In this document: positions 13,057 through 22,034 of the stretch, one piece after another | Numbering within the stretch: position 1 is the stretch's first letter | Layout of the letters: the number at the start of each line of letters is the position of its first letter | Assembly (NCBI GenBank): GCA_030613245.1 | Contig: JAUWMI010000049.1 | Coordinates: 1 to 32,773 of the forward strand | Length of the DNA stretch: 32,773 bases | Direction: 5' to 3' | Source of the DNA: Candidatus Sumerlaeota bacterium | GTDB taxonomy: Bacteria > Sumerlaeota > Sumerlaeia > MWCT01 > JAUWMI01 | The notes under the pieces: generated by a model | Database searches by the model: none | Seen by the model: the letters and a program-made list of their open reading frames with translations, nothing else | Told to the model about the DNA's origin: nothing | Program-made: the position numbers and the translations under genes

Positions 13057-14865
13057 TGTCTCTTCTGGGCCAAAAAGCTCAACATCTATGATGGAATAAG
13101 TGCTTATCGCGCGCTTTCCTTTTGTGCAGGCAATTTTGATAAAGCGTATGGTCTGCGGCGGAAACGTAATCGTTGTGGTGCCGCCGGAACCTTTGTCTGT
13201 CTGATACACGTTGCGCCAGCGCTTTCCATCCTCTGAGACAATCACCCCAAAGTTGGTTGCAGCCTGCGGGCCCCAGATGATGCGGCATTCAGCAACCTGG
13301 CGTGGCTCGACCAGATCGATGGTAAGCCATGCTTCATCCGTGCCGTCTCTAGACACCCATGCCGGGGATGCCCAGCGGGTGTGAGGATCGCCGTCAATTG
13401 CGCTTTGGGGCTTGAAGGAGGGTCCGGTTTCGCTATAGCCAGAGGCCATGGCAATGGCGCCGCGGACCAGATTGGGCCTCGCCACTGCCGACTTCGCCGT
13501 GAATTCAATTGCTGTGATCGAATACGGTGGTGCGAGATACCTGAACGCGTGGCCATGCACGGGAAGATCCGGGAGTGCGCTACCGAATTCACTTTTTGAA
13601 ACACGCCAGATCCTTGCCGTTGGCGCTGGCTGAAAATTCTCAAGTGCAATTGTCACGAAGTAAGCCTTCTTTGGATCCTTGTTCAGCAGTATTACACCGA
13701 GTCGCCCGCCATCTGGCCGGCATGCGAAGAGGCGAAGTTTGTCGCTTGCACCTGTGAGTTGTGCGCTCAACAATGTGCCGCCGAAATGGTGAGCCATCAG
13801 GCGAAACACGTAATACGTATAAGACGGCGTGTTAGAGCCGTCTGCAGAGAGGAAACCGAAGTCTCCGCGCCGTGGCGGATAGTAATTATGCATAGCCCAT
13901 AAGCACGCCATGTCGGTTCCGGTTTCGGCAAACATGCCGAGCATTTCTCCTACATATATGCCATTTCCGAGCGACAGTGTTTGAGGGCCTGGAAATGAGG
14001 ATACGGAGTTATAGCCGACGCAGCAGTACTTCATGGTATCCGCACAATCAGGAATGGCGGCCTTTACTGTAGCCTGCAGGGTGTTAAACATCTCGCGAAA
14101 CTTCGCAGGCGCGGTGAACAGATTCTCATCCGTCTCTGCTTGTCTCCCGAGCGGGAAAAAGGTAAACGTAATGATGTTGCATTCCTGTCCGAGCGCTGCC
14201 AGGGCCTGTCTGTTCCACTCCTGGTGCGACTCAGAGAGACTCATATTAGCAGCCATCTGAATTGTTGGGTCAATGGCGCGCATGGCACGCGCAAAACGCA
14301 CGAACCGATTGCCATATTCCCGGCCGCTTGCGTGGCTGTCGGCCCATGACCCCCATGCTTCATCACCAACCTCCCAGAGCTGGATGGCGTAGTTGTGCTT
14401 ACGATTACAATACTCAACCCACTGGGCGGCCAGCTCGGGCGACTCCGACGCATTCGCCGTGATGAATCCAACTGCACCGGTGGTACGCAAAAAGGCATAA
14501 TATTCTTCGGTGTCCATCTCCGATTTCATATTCGCCGGGTCATTCCAGATATACTTATCAGCGTCATTGCCTCCTGGATATTTCAACAGCGTCACTCCGG
14601 CCTCTTTGACTTTACGAATTGCATCTCGATCGCAGGTGAGCAACATCTGGTCGGCAGGATAAGGGAAGAGCGACTCGTCCCAGCGTGCTGTGTTCAAGCC
14701 ATACAGCAACGGATTGATTGTGCCGGCCGGCGCTGCCGCATCTATTCGCACCAAAACGACCTCGTCTGTCTCAAGAACAAGCGGGGGACTCGTCGGGTTC
14801 TCTCCATAGGCCATTATTGCACTTGCTATGAATATGAGCACGAGCCAGAGACGCACTGGATTCAT
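13039..14865 (-). CDS. Secreted GH51-like protein with F5/8 type C domain, probable loss of the catalytic nucleophile
   Basis: A 608-residue exported protein. The start is the ATG at 14865 with AAAGGAGTG upstream; a longer frame to 14943 only translates a dispersed repeat (TTKHTKITK). A signal peptide covers 1-20. Residues about 35-455 resemble alpha-L-arabinofuranosidase-like (GH51/clan A) barrels: LLYGLNTARWDES, LKYPGGNDADKY, LWEVGDEAWG, then a beta-sandwich. The expected acid/base E169 is kept, but in GDE rather than GNE. At the expected nucleophile, where relatives have T/D-E-Y/W-N, this protein reads CCVGYNS with Gly284. GGC is two changes from a Glu codon, so a single sequencing error is unlikely. 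Residues 465-599 are an F5/8 type C (CBM32-like) domain. The C-terminus is set by a repeat. It may bind rather than cut arabinose-containing glycans. Confidence 0.82.
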   Translation of the reverse strand: MNPVRLWLVLIFIASAIMAYGENPTSPPLVLETDEVVLVRIDAAAPAGTINPLLYGLNTARWDESLFPYPADQMLLTCDRDAIRKVKEAGVTLLKYPGGNDADKYIWNDPANMKSEMDTEEYYAFLRTTGAVGFITANASESPELAAQWVEYCNRKHNYAIQLWEVGDEAWGSWADSHASGREYGNRFVRFARAMRAIDPTIQMAANMSLSESHQEWNRQALAALGQECNIITFTFFPLGRQAETDENLFTAPAKFREMFNTLQATVKAAIPDCADTMKYCCVGYNSVSSFPGPQTLSLGNGIYVGEMLGMFAETGTDMACLWAMHNYYPPRRGDFGFLSADGSNTPSYTYYVFRLMAHHFGGTLLSAQLTGASDKLRLFACRPDGGRLGVILLNKDPKKAYFVTIALENFQPAPTARIWRVSKSEFGSALPDLPVHGHAFRYLAPPYSITAIEFTAKSAVARPNLVRGAIAMASGYSETGPSFKPQSAIDGDPHTRWASPAWVSRDGTDEAWLTIDLVEPRQVAECRIIWGPQAATNFGVIVSEDGKRWRNVYQTDKGSGGTTTITFPPQTIRFIKIACTKGKRAISTYSIIDVELFGPEETVGAFN

Positions 14866-14877
14866 TTTGCGCACTCC

Positions 14878-14935
14878 TTTTGTGATCTTCGTGTGCTTCG
14901 TGGTTAAACTGTGAGTATTGATCCACCACGAAGAG
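14878..14935. repeat. CTTCGTGTGCTTCGTGGTT (KHTK-type) repeat
   Basis: GTGATCTTCGTGTGCTTCGTGGTT followed by CCACCACGAAG gives an inverted pair like the element at 12071-12151. Read on the minus strand it encodes TTKHTKITK, which extends the open frame of the neighbouring gene artificially. Confidence 0.75.
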
Positions 14936-15023
14936 GTAGACATACTATAATACCATGCGTTTGATCCTGATTGTTAACTCGCCGTGAAGTTTGCTGTTTG
15001 TTTTCAATTCAGCCGCGCAATGT

Positions 15024-15287
15024 CTATTGTTTTAAGAGCAGCGAGAGAGCGACAAGCCCGAACCCGGCAAGAATCACGATAGGGGAGAGAATCGCTGCGA
15101 CGTTGGTGGCCTGAGCGTCTACTATGCTTAACAGAATGTAGCCAACCACCAGACAGACGATTCCGAAGAGGAAAATGATAACGTTTGAGAGTGATCCGAA
15201 TGGAGTGGAGCGGCGTGAATTGGACTCGTCAGCATTATTAGCCGATGGAGATAGGCCGTGATGCGTTGAGCCCTGGCCTGAATTCAT
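15024..15287 (-). CDS. Small two-helix membrane protein downstream of rplQ
   Basis: An 87-residue protein with a hydrophilic, Ser/Asn-rich N-terminus (about 1-30) and two transmembrane helices (about 36-57 and 64-85), the second in LSPIVILAGFGLVALSLLL. The topology and the helix-turn-SPI-GF pattern resemble the small DUF3098-type membrane proteins, but I am not sure of the family. GAGGA lies 9 bases before the ATG at 15287. An ATG at 15293 is too close to it, so I chose the inner one. It begins about 100 bases past the rplQ stop with no terminator seen between, so it is probably co-transcribed with the alpha operon. Function unknown. Confidence 0.62.
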   Translation of the reverse strand: MNSGQGSTHHGLSPSANNADESNSRRSTPFGSLSNVIIFLFGIVCLVVGYILLSIVDAQATNVAAILSPIVILAGFGLVALSLLLKQ

Positions 15288-15384
15288 AGCCATCTGTCCT
15301 CTTCAGCCACATGCGGCCATGCCAAGACCCGGAGACATGCGTCGTGCCATATATTGCAGCTGGGGAAGTTCAAGCGGTGATCAG

Positions 15385-15801
15385 TTACATCTGCGGGCGG
15401 AGTGGACGCCGTTTCTCTTTCTTTGGCTTCTTGACTTCCTTTTCCTTGCGTTCAACGAACTCGATATACGATAGCAAGGCCGCATCGCCAGCGCGCGGCT
15501 GATCCTTCACAATGCGCGTATAGCCTCCCTGACGACTGCCAAATCGAGGGCCAATCTCTTCAAACAGCTTGTGCACCACCTTTTTTTTCCCGAGGTGACT
15601 GAACGCCAGACGCCGCGCATGCAGACTGCCGACTTTCGCCAGGGTCACCAATCGTTCGACAAACGGGCGGAGCTGGCGTGCTTTAGCATGGGTCGTGAGA
15701 ATGCGCTCCTCACTGATCAGGGCTGCTGCCAGATTCTTTAACAGCGCTTTGCGATGCGCTGTTGTCCGATTCAATTTGCTTCTAATCTTGCGATGCCGCA
15801 T
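15385..15801 (-). CDS. rplQ: 50S ribosomal protein L17 (bL17)
   Basis: A 138-residue large-subunit protein near the exit tunnel. MRHRKIRSKLNRTTAHRKALLKNLAAALI is the diagnostic start, followed by RILTTHAKARQLRPFVERLVTLAK and a C-terminal basic tail (KEVKKPKKEKRRPLRPQM). Compared with the E. coli protein (127 aa), the tail is slightly longer. It is the last ribosomal gene of the cluster and follows rpoA, as in most bacteria. The gap after rpoA is 38 bases. Confidence 0.97.
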   Translation of the reverse strand: MRHRKIRSKLNRTTAHRKALLKNLAAALISEERILTTHAKARQLRPFVERLVTLAKVGSLHARRLAFSHLGKKKVVHKLFEEIGPRFGSRQGGYTRIVKDQPRAGDAALLSYIEFVERKEKEVKKPKKEKRRPLRPQM

Positions 15802-15839
15802 GCTGTTCCTCGCGGTGCCAGAGTTTGTTCAATTTCTCA

Positions 15840-16901
15840 TCAGGCTGCAGACGTGTTCTGCTGATCCGAGTCCTGGGTGCTTTCTGCCTTCTCCTGCTCT
15901 TCAAAAATGGGCAACCCTTGCTCGTCAATCGTCATGTTGAACGAGAGGCCCATGTCTTTCAGAATGTTCTTAATTTCTGTAAGTGACTTGCGGCCAAAGT
16001 TGCGATATTTTAACATTTCCTGCTCGGTCTTCTGGACAAGATCGCGAATGGTCTTGATCCCAGCCGCTTCGAGACAATTGAACGAGCGCACCGAGAGCTC
16101 CAGCTCTTCGATGCTTTTGTCGAGCTTTTCTTCTAGTTCGCTCAGCGGAGTGACTTCCCCCTTTTCTTCTTCGTATTCTTCTACGGCCTTCTGCTCGTCT
16201 TCCATGCGAATGAACATCGTGAGATGATCGCGCAGAATACAGGCGGCATAGGATGCCGCCTCCTCGGGGGTCACACTTCCGTTTGTCCAGATTTCCATAA
16301 TCAGCCGGTCATAGTCTGTTCGCTGGCCGACACGAGCGTTTTCGACCAGGTACTTTACATTGCGAACGGGAGAGAAAACCGAATCAATCGGAATAATGCC
16401 AAGGGGCTCTTCTTCATCTTCAGGCTTGTGTTCACTGGCAGGCACATAGCTGCGACCCAACGCCACATTGACTTCCATCTTCAATCGATTCCCTTTGGTC
16501 AAAGTTGCAACGTGCTGATTCGGATTGAGAATCTCCACGTTATTATTAAGCTCAAAATCACCACCGGTGACTTCGCGTGCGCCTTTTACATCGAGATAAA
16601 TTGTGGTTGCCCCAACATCGCCAAGCAGCTTGAAATTCAGCGACTTGATGTTAAGCAGAATCTCGCTTATGTCCTCTTTCACTCCCTCCACATTGGTAAA
16701 CTCGTGTTTGACCCCGGTAATGATCAGCGAGGTAGCTGCGGCTCCCTGGATCGAAGAGAGCAGGACACGCCGCAGCGAGTTGCCCAGGGTTGTGCCGTAT
16801 CCCCGTTCAAAGGGCTCGGCATAAAACTTCCCATACGTTGCGGTTAATGTTTCCTTATCAAAATAGAGCCCGCGTGGCATGATAAGCGGTTTGAACTCCA
16901 T
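15840..16901 (-). CDS. rpoA: DNA-directed RNA polymerase subunit alpha
   Basis: A 353-residue subunit that dimerises to start RNA polymerase assembly. The N-terminal domain shows FERGYGTTLGNSLRRVLLSS and NIKSLNFKL. It has an acidic insertion (PASEHKPEDEEEPLG, about 155-170) before IPIDSVFSPVRNVKYLVENARVGQRTDYDRL. After an acidic linker (about 235-260), the alpha-CTD carries ELSVRSFNCLEAAGI, with the UP-element and activator contacts corresponding to R265 and N268 of E. coli, and NFGRKSLTEIK. The C-terminus is longer than in E. coli (329 aa) and ends in a Gln/Ser/Asp-rich tail. It lies between rpsD and rplQ. A 124-base gap separates it from rpsD. Confidence 0.98.
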   Translation of the reverse strand: MEFKPLIMPRGLYFDKETLTATYGKFYAEPFERGYGTTLGNSLRRVLLSSIQGAAATSLIITGVKHEFTNVEGVKEDISEILLNIKSLNFKLLGDVGATTIYLDVKGAREVTGGDFELNNNVEILNPNQHVATLTKGNRLKMEVNVALGRSYVPASEHKPEDEEEPLGIIPIDSVFSPVRNVKYLVENARVGQRTDYDRLIMEIWTNGSVTPEEAASYAACILRDHLTMFIRMEDEQKAVEEYEEEKGEVTPLSELEEKLDKSIEELELSVRSFNCLEAAGIKTIRDLVQKTEQEMLKYRNFGRKSLTEIKNILKDMGLSFNMTIDEQGLPIFEEQEKAESTQDSDQQNTSAA

Positions 16902-17025
16902 ACTGCGCTACCCCCTATTTAGTTTTTAAACCCCAGAAGAGCATACTCGCAAAGCCCGCTAGAGCAGACTGATACTCACAAGCAATCTCTGCCGGGAAAA
17001 TAGCCAGATCTCAAACAGCCGTTTG

Positions 17026-17655
17026 CTATTTGGAATACAGCTCCACGATGAGCTGCTCTTTAATATCAACTGGAATGTCCTCACGCTCTGGAATAGCGGT
17101 GACTCTGCCCTCAAAGGTCTCTGGCGAAAAGTCCACCCACGAGACGCGTCCGCGTCTTTCTGCTAGTGCCAGTGCAGCCTGCACGTGCGGGTTGGATCGT
17201 GCCTTCTCAGACAACGCCACCTCATTGCCCGCCTTCACAAGGTATGATGGAATATCAACCTTCTTTCCACTTACCCGTACGTGACCATGGCGAATAAGCT
17301 GTCGGGCAGCAGCCCGCGATGAAGCCACACCCATGCGGTACACCACACTGTCCAGGCGTCGTTCAAGCAGCTGGAGGAGAACCGTACCGGTGACATTGCG
17401 ATACCGCTCAGCGGTTTCGAAATAGCGCCGAAACTGGCGCTCCAGTACGCCGTAAATTCGCTTGGCTTTCTGTTTCTCGCGCAGCTGCAGGCCATAAGTT
17501 GACATCTTCCGGCGTCTCTTCTGGCCGTGCTGGCCCGGGGGATAATTCTGTCGTTCTAATATACACTTCTGTCCCAGACACCGTTCACCTTTCAAGTACA
17601 GCTTCGTGCCTTCGCGGCGACACAACCGACATACAGCATCATGATATCGAGCCAC
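17026..17655 (-). CDS. rpsD: 30S ribosomal protein S4 (uS4), zinc-binding form
   Basis: A 209-residue primary 16S rRNA binder that nucleates small-subunit assembly. It has the four N-terminal zinc cysteines C9, C12, C26 and C31, which mark the C+ form. [33 protein letters not shown] is the family core. An S4 RNA-binding domain ([29 protein letters not shown]) and a standard C-terminus follow. In many bacteria uS4 represses the alpha operon by binding its leader; no such structure was identified here. Confidence 0.97.
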   Translation of the reverse strand: MARYHDAVCRLCRREGTKLYLKGERCLGQKCILERQNYPPGQHGQKRRRKMSTYGLQLREKQKAKRIYGVLERQFRRYFETAERYRNVTGTVLLQLLERRLDSVVYRMGVASSRAAARQLIRHGHVRVSGKKVDIPSYLVKAGNEVALSEKARSNPHVQAALALAERRGRVSWVDFSPETFEGRVTAIPEREDIPVDIKEQLIVELYSK

Positions 17656-17673
17656 TTGTTATAGTCCTCCTCG

Positions 17674-18066
17674 CTAGACGCGTCGCCTCTTGGGTGGACG
17701 ACACCCATTATGAGGAATTGGAGTCACATCTTTGATCACAGTGATGTCAAGTCCCACAGACTGCAAGGACCGAATAGCAGCTTCACGTCCTGACCCTGGA
17801 CCTTTTACGTAAATCTCCACGGTTCGCACCCCGTGCTCCATAGCTTTTTTCGCGCACGATGCAGCGGCCAATTGTGCGGCAAACGGGGTGCTTTTTCGCG
17901 ACCCCTTAAACCCTTCCGATCCCGCACTGGCCCATGCAATGGTGTTACCACTCTTGTCGGTGATCGTGACAAGGGTATTATTGAATGTCGCCTGGAGATG
18001 CACAATCCCGTGGGAAATATTTTTCTTCTGTTTCTTCTTTACTTTGGGCGTTTCTTTTTTCCCCAT
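17674..18066 (-). CDS. rpsK: 30S ribosomal protein S11 (uS11)
   Basis: A 130-residue protein of the small-subunit platform that contacts 16S rRNA and uS7 around the E site. The basic N-terminus [14 protein letters not shown] is followed by the conserved [22 protein letters not shown], then [10 protein letters not shown] and the C-terminal [15 protein letters not shown]. In some bacteria Asn119 of this loop becomes an isoaspartate. The stop lies 18 bases before the rpsD start. Confidence 0.97.
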   Translation of the reverse strand: MGKKETPKVKKKQKKNISHGIVHLQATFNNTLVTITDKSGNTIAWASAGSEGFKGSRKSTPFAAQLAAASCAKKAMEHGVRTVEIYVKGPGSGREAAIRSLQSVGLDITVIKDVTPIPHNGCRPPKRRRV

Positions 18067-18166
18067 GAATGTATCACCTTTAATTACTCGAGATATTTAA
18101 AAATCTGAAATCAGAAATAGCTTCTGTACTACCTTGCCAGATAGTACGCGCTGCAAGGGGTAGCGC

Positions 18167-18553
18167 TTAACCGGACCTTTTGGACTCCTTCTTCCGCCTG
18201 CCAACGGTCTTGCGGGGGCCTTTGCGCACCCGGGAATTGGTGCGCGTTCGCTGCCCGCGTACCGGAAGTCCCCTGCGATGCCGCAGTCCTCGATAACAAC
18301 CGATGTCCATGAGACGCTTAATGTTCTGACTGACTTCGCGCCGCAGGTCACCCTCAACGCGGTGGGTGGCCGTGATTACAGCGCTGATCTTACTCACTTC
18401 ACTTTCAGTCAAATCGCGCACTCTGATATCCCGGTTTACCCCGGCAGCTATTAGAATGCGATTTGACAGCATTCGCCCAATGCCATAAATATAGGTGAGG
18501 CCAATTTCAACGCGTTTTCCTCGTGGTAAATCAATACCTGCAATGCGTGCCAT
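18167..18553 (-). CDS. rpsM: 30S ribosomal protein S13 (uS13)
   Basis: A 128-residue head protein that forms bridges to the large subunit and contacts P-site tRNA through its basic tail. [26 protein letters not shown] is diagnostic. The C-terminus [23 protein letters not shown] is standard and extends into KKESKRSG. A 100-base gap with no obvious structure separates it from rpsK. Confidence 0.97.
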   Translation of the reverse strand: MARIAGIDLPRGKRVEIGLTYIYGIGRMLSNRILIAAGVNRDIRVRDLTESEVSKISAVITATHRVEGDLRREVSQNIKRLMDIGCYRGLRHRRGLPVRGQRTRTNSRVRKGPRKTVGRRKKESKRSG

Positions 18554-18597
18554 AAATACCGTCCCTTTCTACGTCTTTCAGGAGGAGTGCCGCAGGA

Positions 18598-18711
18598 CTA
18601 TCCCTGCCGCTGTTTATGGCGTGGGTTGCTGCAAATGACCCGCACCACCCCTTTTCGCTTAATCACTTTACACTTGCTACAAATTGGTTTAACCGATGCT
18701 CTAACTTTCAC
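18598..18711 (-). CDS. rpmJ: 50S ribosomal protein L36 (bL36), zinc-binding form
   Basis: A 37-residue gene between rpsM and infA. The translation opens [20 protein letters not shown] and ends HKQRQG, agreeing closely with known bL36. Zinc ligands C11, C14, C27 and H32 are all present, which marks the C+ form. The start is GTG, preceded by CAGGAGGG at a good distance (within 18715-18735). The order infA-rpmJ-rpsM is the usual bacterial arrangement. Confidence 0.96.
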   Translation of the reverse strand: MKVRASVKPICSKCKVIKRKGVVRVICSNPRHKQRQG

Positions 18712-18750
18712 TGCTTTTTTCTCTCCCTCCTGTAATCAGAAGAACGCCCA

Positions 18751-18969
18751 CTACTTATAGCGATAAATGATCCGCCCCCGGCTTAAGTCATAGGGTGACA
18801 GTTCGACCATTACGCGGTCGCCAGGCAAAATGCGGATAAAATGCATTCGCATCTTGCCGGAAATGTGGGCGAGCACTTTGAGCCCATTGTCCAATTCCAC
18901 GCGAAACATGGCATTGCGCAATTTTTCCAGCACTTTTCCTTCAACTTCTATAGCCTTTTCTTTTGCCAT
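18751..18969 (-). CDS. infA: Translation initiation factor IF-1
   Basis: A 72-residue OB-fold protein that occupies the ribosomal A site during initiation. [24 protein letters not shown] and [32 protein letters not shown] are the family signature. The start is ATG with GGAG about 5 bases upstream. A 188-base AT-rich gap separates it from map, and TTGACT occurs on the minus strand near 19127-19132. A promoter for infA and the following alpha operon could lie there, but I could not place a good -10. Confidence 0.96.
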   Translation of the reverse strand: MAKEKAIEVEGKVLEKLRNAMFRVELDNGLKVLAHISGKMRMHFIRILPGDRVMVELSPYDLSRGRIIYRYK

Positions 18970-19157
18970 TGGCTCCTTCGTTCCCTGCCATGATATCTGG
19001 ATACCCTATTCGCGCAGAGAAAAATAAGGCAATATCTGTCGTACAAAAACCTCGAATGTTTTTTTCATCTCTACCGAGTGCTTCTTTATCAACGCACAAA
19101 TATTCTATTTTTATATTTTATGACCGAGAGTCAAGAACAAATTTTGTTGTGCCGCTT

Positions 19158-19919
19158 TTATGTTAGAATCCACGGCTCGTTATCAGTAACAGCCACGGTA
19201 TGTTCAAAATGTGCCGACAGCTTGCCATCTGCAGTCACCACAGTCCACTGGTCATCTAACGTGACGGTCTTCCAGGTTCCAATATTGACCATTGGCTCGA
19301 TTGCCAGCACCATCCCGGGCTGGAGACGTGGCCCGCTACCCGCTTTGCCGAAGTTAGGAATTTGTGGCGGTTCGTGAATCTTGCGCCCGATTCCATGGCC
19401 GGTGTATTCGCGCACAATGGAGAATCCCGCGGCTTCGACGTACGCCTGGATTGCTGCGGAGAGATCGCCAAGCCGTTTATTCGGCCGTGCCATATTAATG
19501 CCAATCCGCAGCGCTTCTTCAGTCACCTGAACAAGCCGTTGCCCTGAAGGTGCCACCTTGCCGACCATTACCGTCACAGCCTTATCCACATAAAACCCGT
19601 TTTTAAACAGTCCCACATCAATACTGACAATATCACCGTCGCGCAGGCGTCGCATTGAGGGAATTCCGTGTACAATCTCTTCATTGATTGAAACGCAAAT
19701 GGTAGCTGGGTAATCGCGATATCCGAGAAATGCCGGACGACCTCCATCCTTCTCAATGAGCGCCCGCGCCATCTCATCCAATTTAATTGTCGGAATCCCG
19801 GGTTGCATGCCCCGGGTAATCTTCGCTACCACCTCGTGCAGCAGTTGGCCTGCTCGCTGCATCACGTGTAGTTCATCAATGCTCTTAATCTCAATTACCG
19901 TATCGTCGTACTGGTTCAA
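19158..19919 (-). CDS. map: Type I methionine aminopeptidase
   Basis: A 253-residue cytoplasmic metalloenzyme that removes the initiator methionine from new proteins. The five metal ligands are visible as D101 (IDVG), D112 (YVDKA), H175 (TGHGIG), E208 (IEPM) and E239 (HFEHTV), with H84 in NEEIVHGIP. The predicted start is TTG (MNQYDDTVIEIKS), with AAGG about 10 bases upstream; no ATG is available before residue 20, and the family usually opens with IEIKS, so a short extension from TTG fits. It lies between adk and infA. The length is ordinary for the short bacterial type. Confidence 0.96.
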   Translation of the reverse strand: MNQYDDTVIEIKSIDELHVMQRAGQLLHEVVAKITRGMQPGIPTIKLDEMARALIEKDGGRPAFLGYRDYPATICVSINEEIVHGIPSMRRLRDGDIVSIDVGLFKNGFYVDKAVTVMVGKVAPSGQRLVQVTEEALRIGINMARPNKRLGDLSAAIQAYVEAAGFSIVREYTGHGIGRKIHEPPQIPNFGKAGSGPRLQPGMVLAIEPMVNIGTWKTVTLDDQWTVVTADGKLSAHFEHTVAVTDNEPWILT

Positions 19920-19944
19920 TCACTCTCAACCTTCGCTATCGCTC

Positions 19945-20598
19945 CTAAAGAACGTCCGACAGAAGCGAGACAAGATGTTGAAACACCTCGTCGACTTTTC
20001 CGTCTCCACACACTGTGTGGAGGAGTCCCCGCTCTCCATAGATGTTTAGAACGGGTCGTGTTTCGGATTGATACACGCTAAGACGTTTCTGAACAATTGC
20101 CTCATCGTCGTCAACCCGCTGGATGAGCTCGCCACCACAGACCTGGCAAGACTGCTTGTTCCCGGCTTGTTGCAAATTAATGTTAACGGTGCGTCCGCAT
20201 CCGTCACAGGTACGCCGTCCCAGCAGGCGCTGAAGAAGAGTCTGCTCAGACACCTCCAGGCTGATTACATGCGACAATGCCAGTTGCTGCTTGGCCAGAA
20301 TCGCGTCGAACTGATATACTTGATTCCCATTTCGAGGATAGCCGTCGAACAGAAATCCGCCACCCTGCATTGCCGGTGTTCGTAGTCGTTCACCCACCAG
20401 CCCACTCACAATATCATCGGAAACCAATTGACCTGCCTTAATCTGTGCTTCAGCCTGAATGCCAAGAGCGGTTCGCGCATTCATCGCCTGGCGCAAGATG
20501 TCGCCTGTTGAAATGTGAACCAGCTGATAGCGCTTTGCAAGCAGATCTGCTTGAGTGCCTTTTCCCGAACCTGGGGGCCCAAGCAGTACAATATTCAT
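19945..20598 (-). CDS. adk: Adenylate kinase, zinc-type LID
   Basis: A 217-residue cytoplasmic enzyme that interconverts ATP+AMP and 2 ADP. The P-loop is GPPGSGKGTQ near residue 9. FDGYPRN and the LID RLLGRRTCDGCGRTVN follow, with CxxC...CxxC (CDGC and CQVC) forming a structural zinc site as in Gram-positive and many other bacteria. I chose the ATG at 20598 because GAGGA is 10 bases away. Two TTG codons just upstream (20604, 20601) would be closer than usual. It is located in the standard secY-adk-map order. Confidence 0.96.
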   Translation of the reverse strand: MNIVLLGPPGSGKGTQADLLAKRYQLVHISTGDILRQAMNARTALGIQAEAQIKAGQLVSDDIVSGLVGERLRTPAMQGGGFLFDGYPRNGNQVYQFDAILAKQQLALSHVISLEVSEQTLLQRLLGRRTCDGCGRTVNINLQQAGNKQSCQVCGGELIQRVDDDEAIVQKRLSVYQSETRPVLNIYGERGLLHTVCGDGKVDEVFQHLVSLLSDVL

Positions 20599-20642
20599 CA
20601 ACAAAAATCCTCTCTGATGCCATAGCCGTGGCGCATGGCTTT

Positions 20643-22034
20643 CTACCAGCGTCCACGTCCGCGTGCACGTAACTTAAACCCTTCATAATGGCGCATAAGG
20701 AGGTGCGATTCTACCTGTTTCATGGTATCTAGAACAACGCCGATGACGATGATCAGCCCTGTACCTCCCACAAAATCGGTCAGTGCCCAGGGAATCTGGA
20801 ATGAGACGACGAAGACGTTTGGCAACAGGGCCACGCTGACCAGGAAGATAGCGCCGACCAGCGTAACGCGGGTTAACACAAAGTCAATGAAGTCAGACGT
20901 TGGCTTGCCGGGTCGTCGCCCTGGGATGAAGGCTCCGTATTTCTTCAGATTCTCAGCCGTGTCTACGGGATTAAAGGTAATCGCAGTATAGAAGTAACAG
21001 AAGAACATCGTCAGGATAGTATAGAGCACGGTGTAGAGGTTCACAACCTTCAGCAGATAGAAAATTCCGCCCTTGCTAAGCCCCAGCCAGTAGTAGGGAT
21101 TCTGGCGGGAACTCATGTCGAACCATTGGCCAAGGTCGGAAAAAAAGCCCTGACCTCCTGGTCCCAGCCAGGAGAAGATGAGGCCTGGGAAACTCAGAAT
21201 CGCTGAAGAGAAAATCACGGGAATCACGCCTGCGGTATTGACCTTGAGCGGCAGGTAAGTGGTTGAGCCACTCATCATGCGCCGGCCTACTACCCGCTTG
21301 GCGTGCTGAATCGGTATCTTGCGTGCTCCCTCCTGGATGTAAATAATCGCCACCGATACGATCACCAAGGAGGCAAACAAGATCGGCACCCAGATCGGCC
21401 GCAGGTTACCCACCCGAATACTTTCCATGCCGATGCCAATGTCATAGGGATAGGATGCGATGATTCCAAAGGCAATGATGAGGGAGATGCCGTTACCGAT
21501 GCCGTGCTCTGAGATCTTTTCCCCGAGCCACATGAGAAAGGTTGTGCCCGTAGTCATCGAAACCATGGTTATGAGAATAAACAGGAGCTTGTGATTCGCT
21601 GCCAGGGGCGTCCATTCTTGCGATATGATCATAAGCGCCAAGCCCATTGACTGAAACGCACTCAGCACCACAGTACCGTAGCGCGTGTACTGATTAATCT
21701 TCTTGCGACCGGCTTCGCCTTCTTTGGCGATTTTTTCCAGACGTGGCCAGACTACCATGAGCAGCTGCAGAATAATCGAGGCGCTGATGTAGGGCATAAT
21801 GCCCAGGGCCATTACCGTCATGTTTTGGAATGCCCGGCCGGAAAACATATCAATCATCTTCAGGATACCGCGCCCGGAGACCTGGGTCTGCCAGAACTCC
21901 TTGATTGCATCAGGATCAATGAAGGGGGTTGGAATGTGGCAGCCAATCCGATGGACTATGAGAATAAACAGCGTGAAAAGAATCTTCTTCTTTAGGTCGG
22001 GGATTTTAAAAATGTTGGCTATCGACTGGAGCAT
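20643..22034 (-). CDS. secY: Protein translocase subunit SecY
   Basis: A 463-residue inner-membrane channel with ten predicted membrane helices, the core of the Sec export pathway. Family segments are RIGCHIPTPFIDPDAI, the plug-region MFSGRAFQNMTVMALGIMPYISASIILQLL, and NPVDTAENLKKYGAFIPGRRPGKPT. A long loop (about 290-330: GPGGQGFFSDLGQWFDMSSRQ) looks like a bacterial variant. The start is the ATG at 22034, whose A is shared with the TGA stop of rplO (TGATG) and which has GAGG 7 bases upstream. A GTG one codon earlier is possible. It would handle the Sec-dependent secreted proteins coded in the left part. Confidence 0.97.
   Translation of the reverse strand: MLQSIANIFKIPDLKKKILFTLFILIVHRIGCHIPTPFIDPDAIKEFWQTQVSGRGILKMIDMFSGRAFQNMTVMALGIMPYISASIILQLLMVVWPRLEKIAKEGEAGRKKINQYTRYGTVVLSAFQSMGLALMIISQEWTPLAANHKLLFILITMVSMTTGTTFLMWLGEKISEHGIGNGISLIIAFGIIASYPYDIGIGMESIRVGNLRPIWVPILFASLVIVSVAIIYIQEGARKIPIQHAKRVVGRRMMSGSTTYLPLKVNTAGVIPVIFSSAILSFPGLIFSWLGPGGQGFFSDLGQWFDMSSRQNPYYWLGLSKGGIFYLLKVVNLYTVLYTILTMFFCYFYTAITFNPVDTAENLKKYGAFIPGRRPGKPTSDFIDFVLTRVTLVGAIFLVSVALLPNVFVVSFQIPWALTDFVGGTGLIIVIGVVLDTMKQVESHLLMRHYEGFKLRARGRGRW

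Noticed and set aside
18970-19157. Definite promoter for infA and the alpha operon
   Set aside because: AT-rich with a TTGACT on the minus strand, but no -10 at an acceptable distance, so it is only mentioned under infA.
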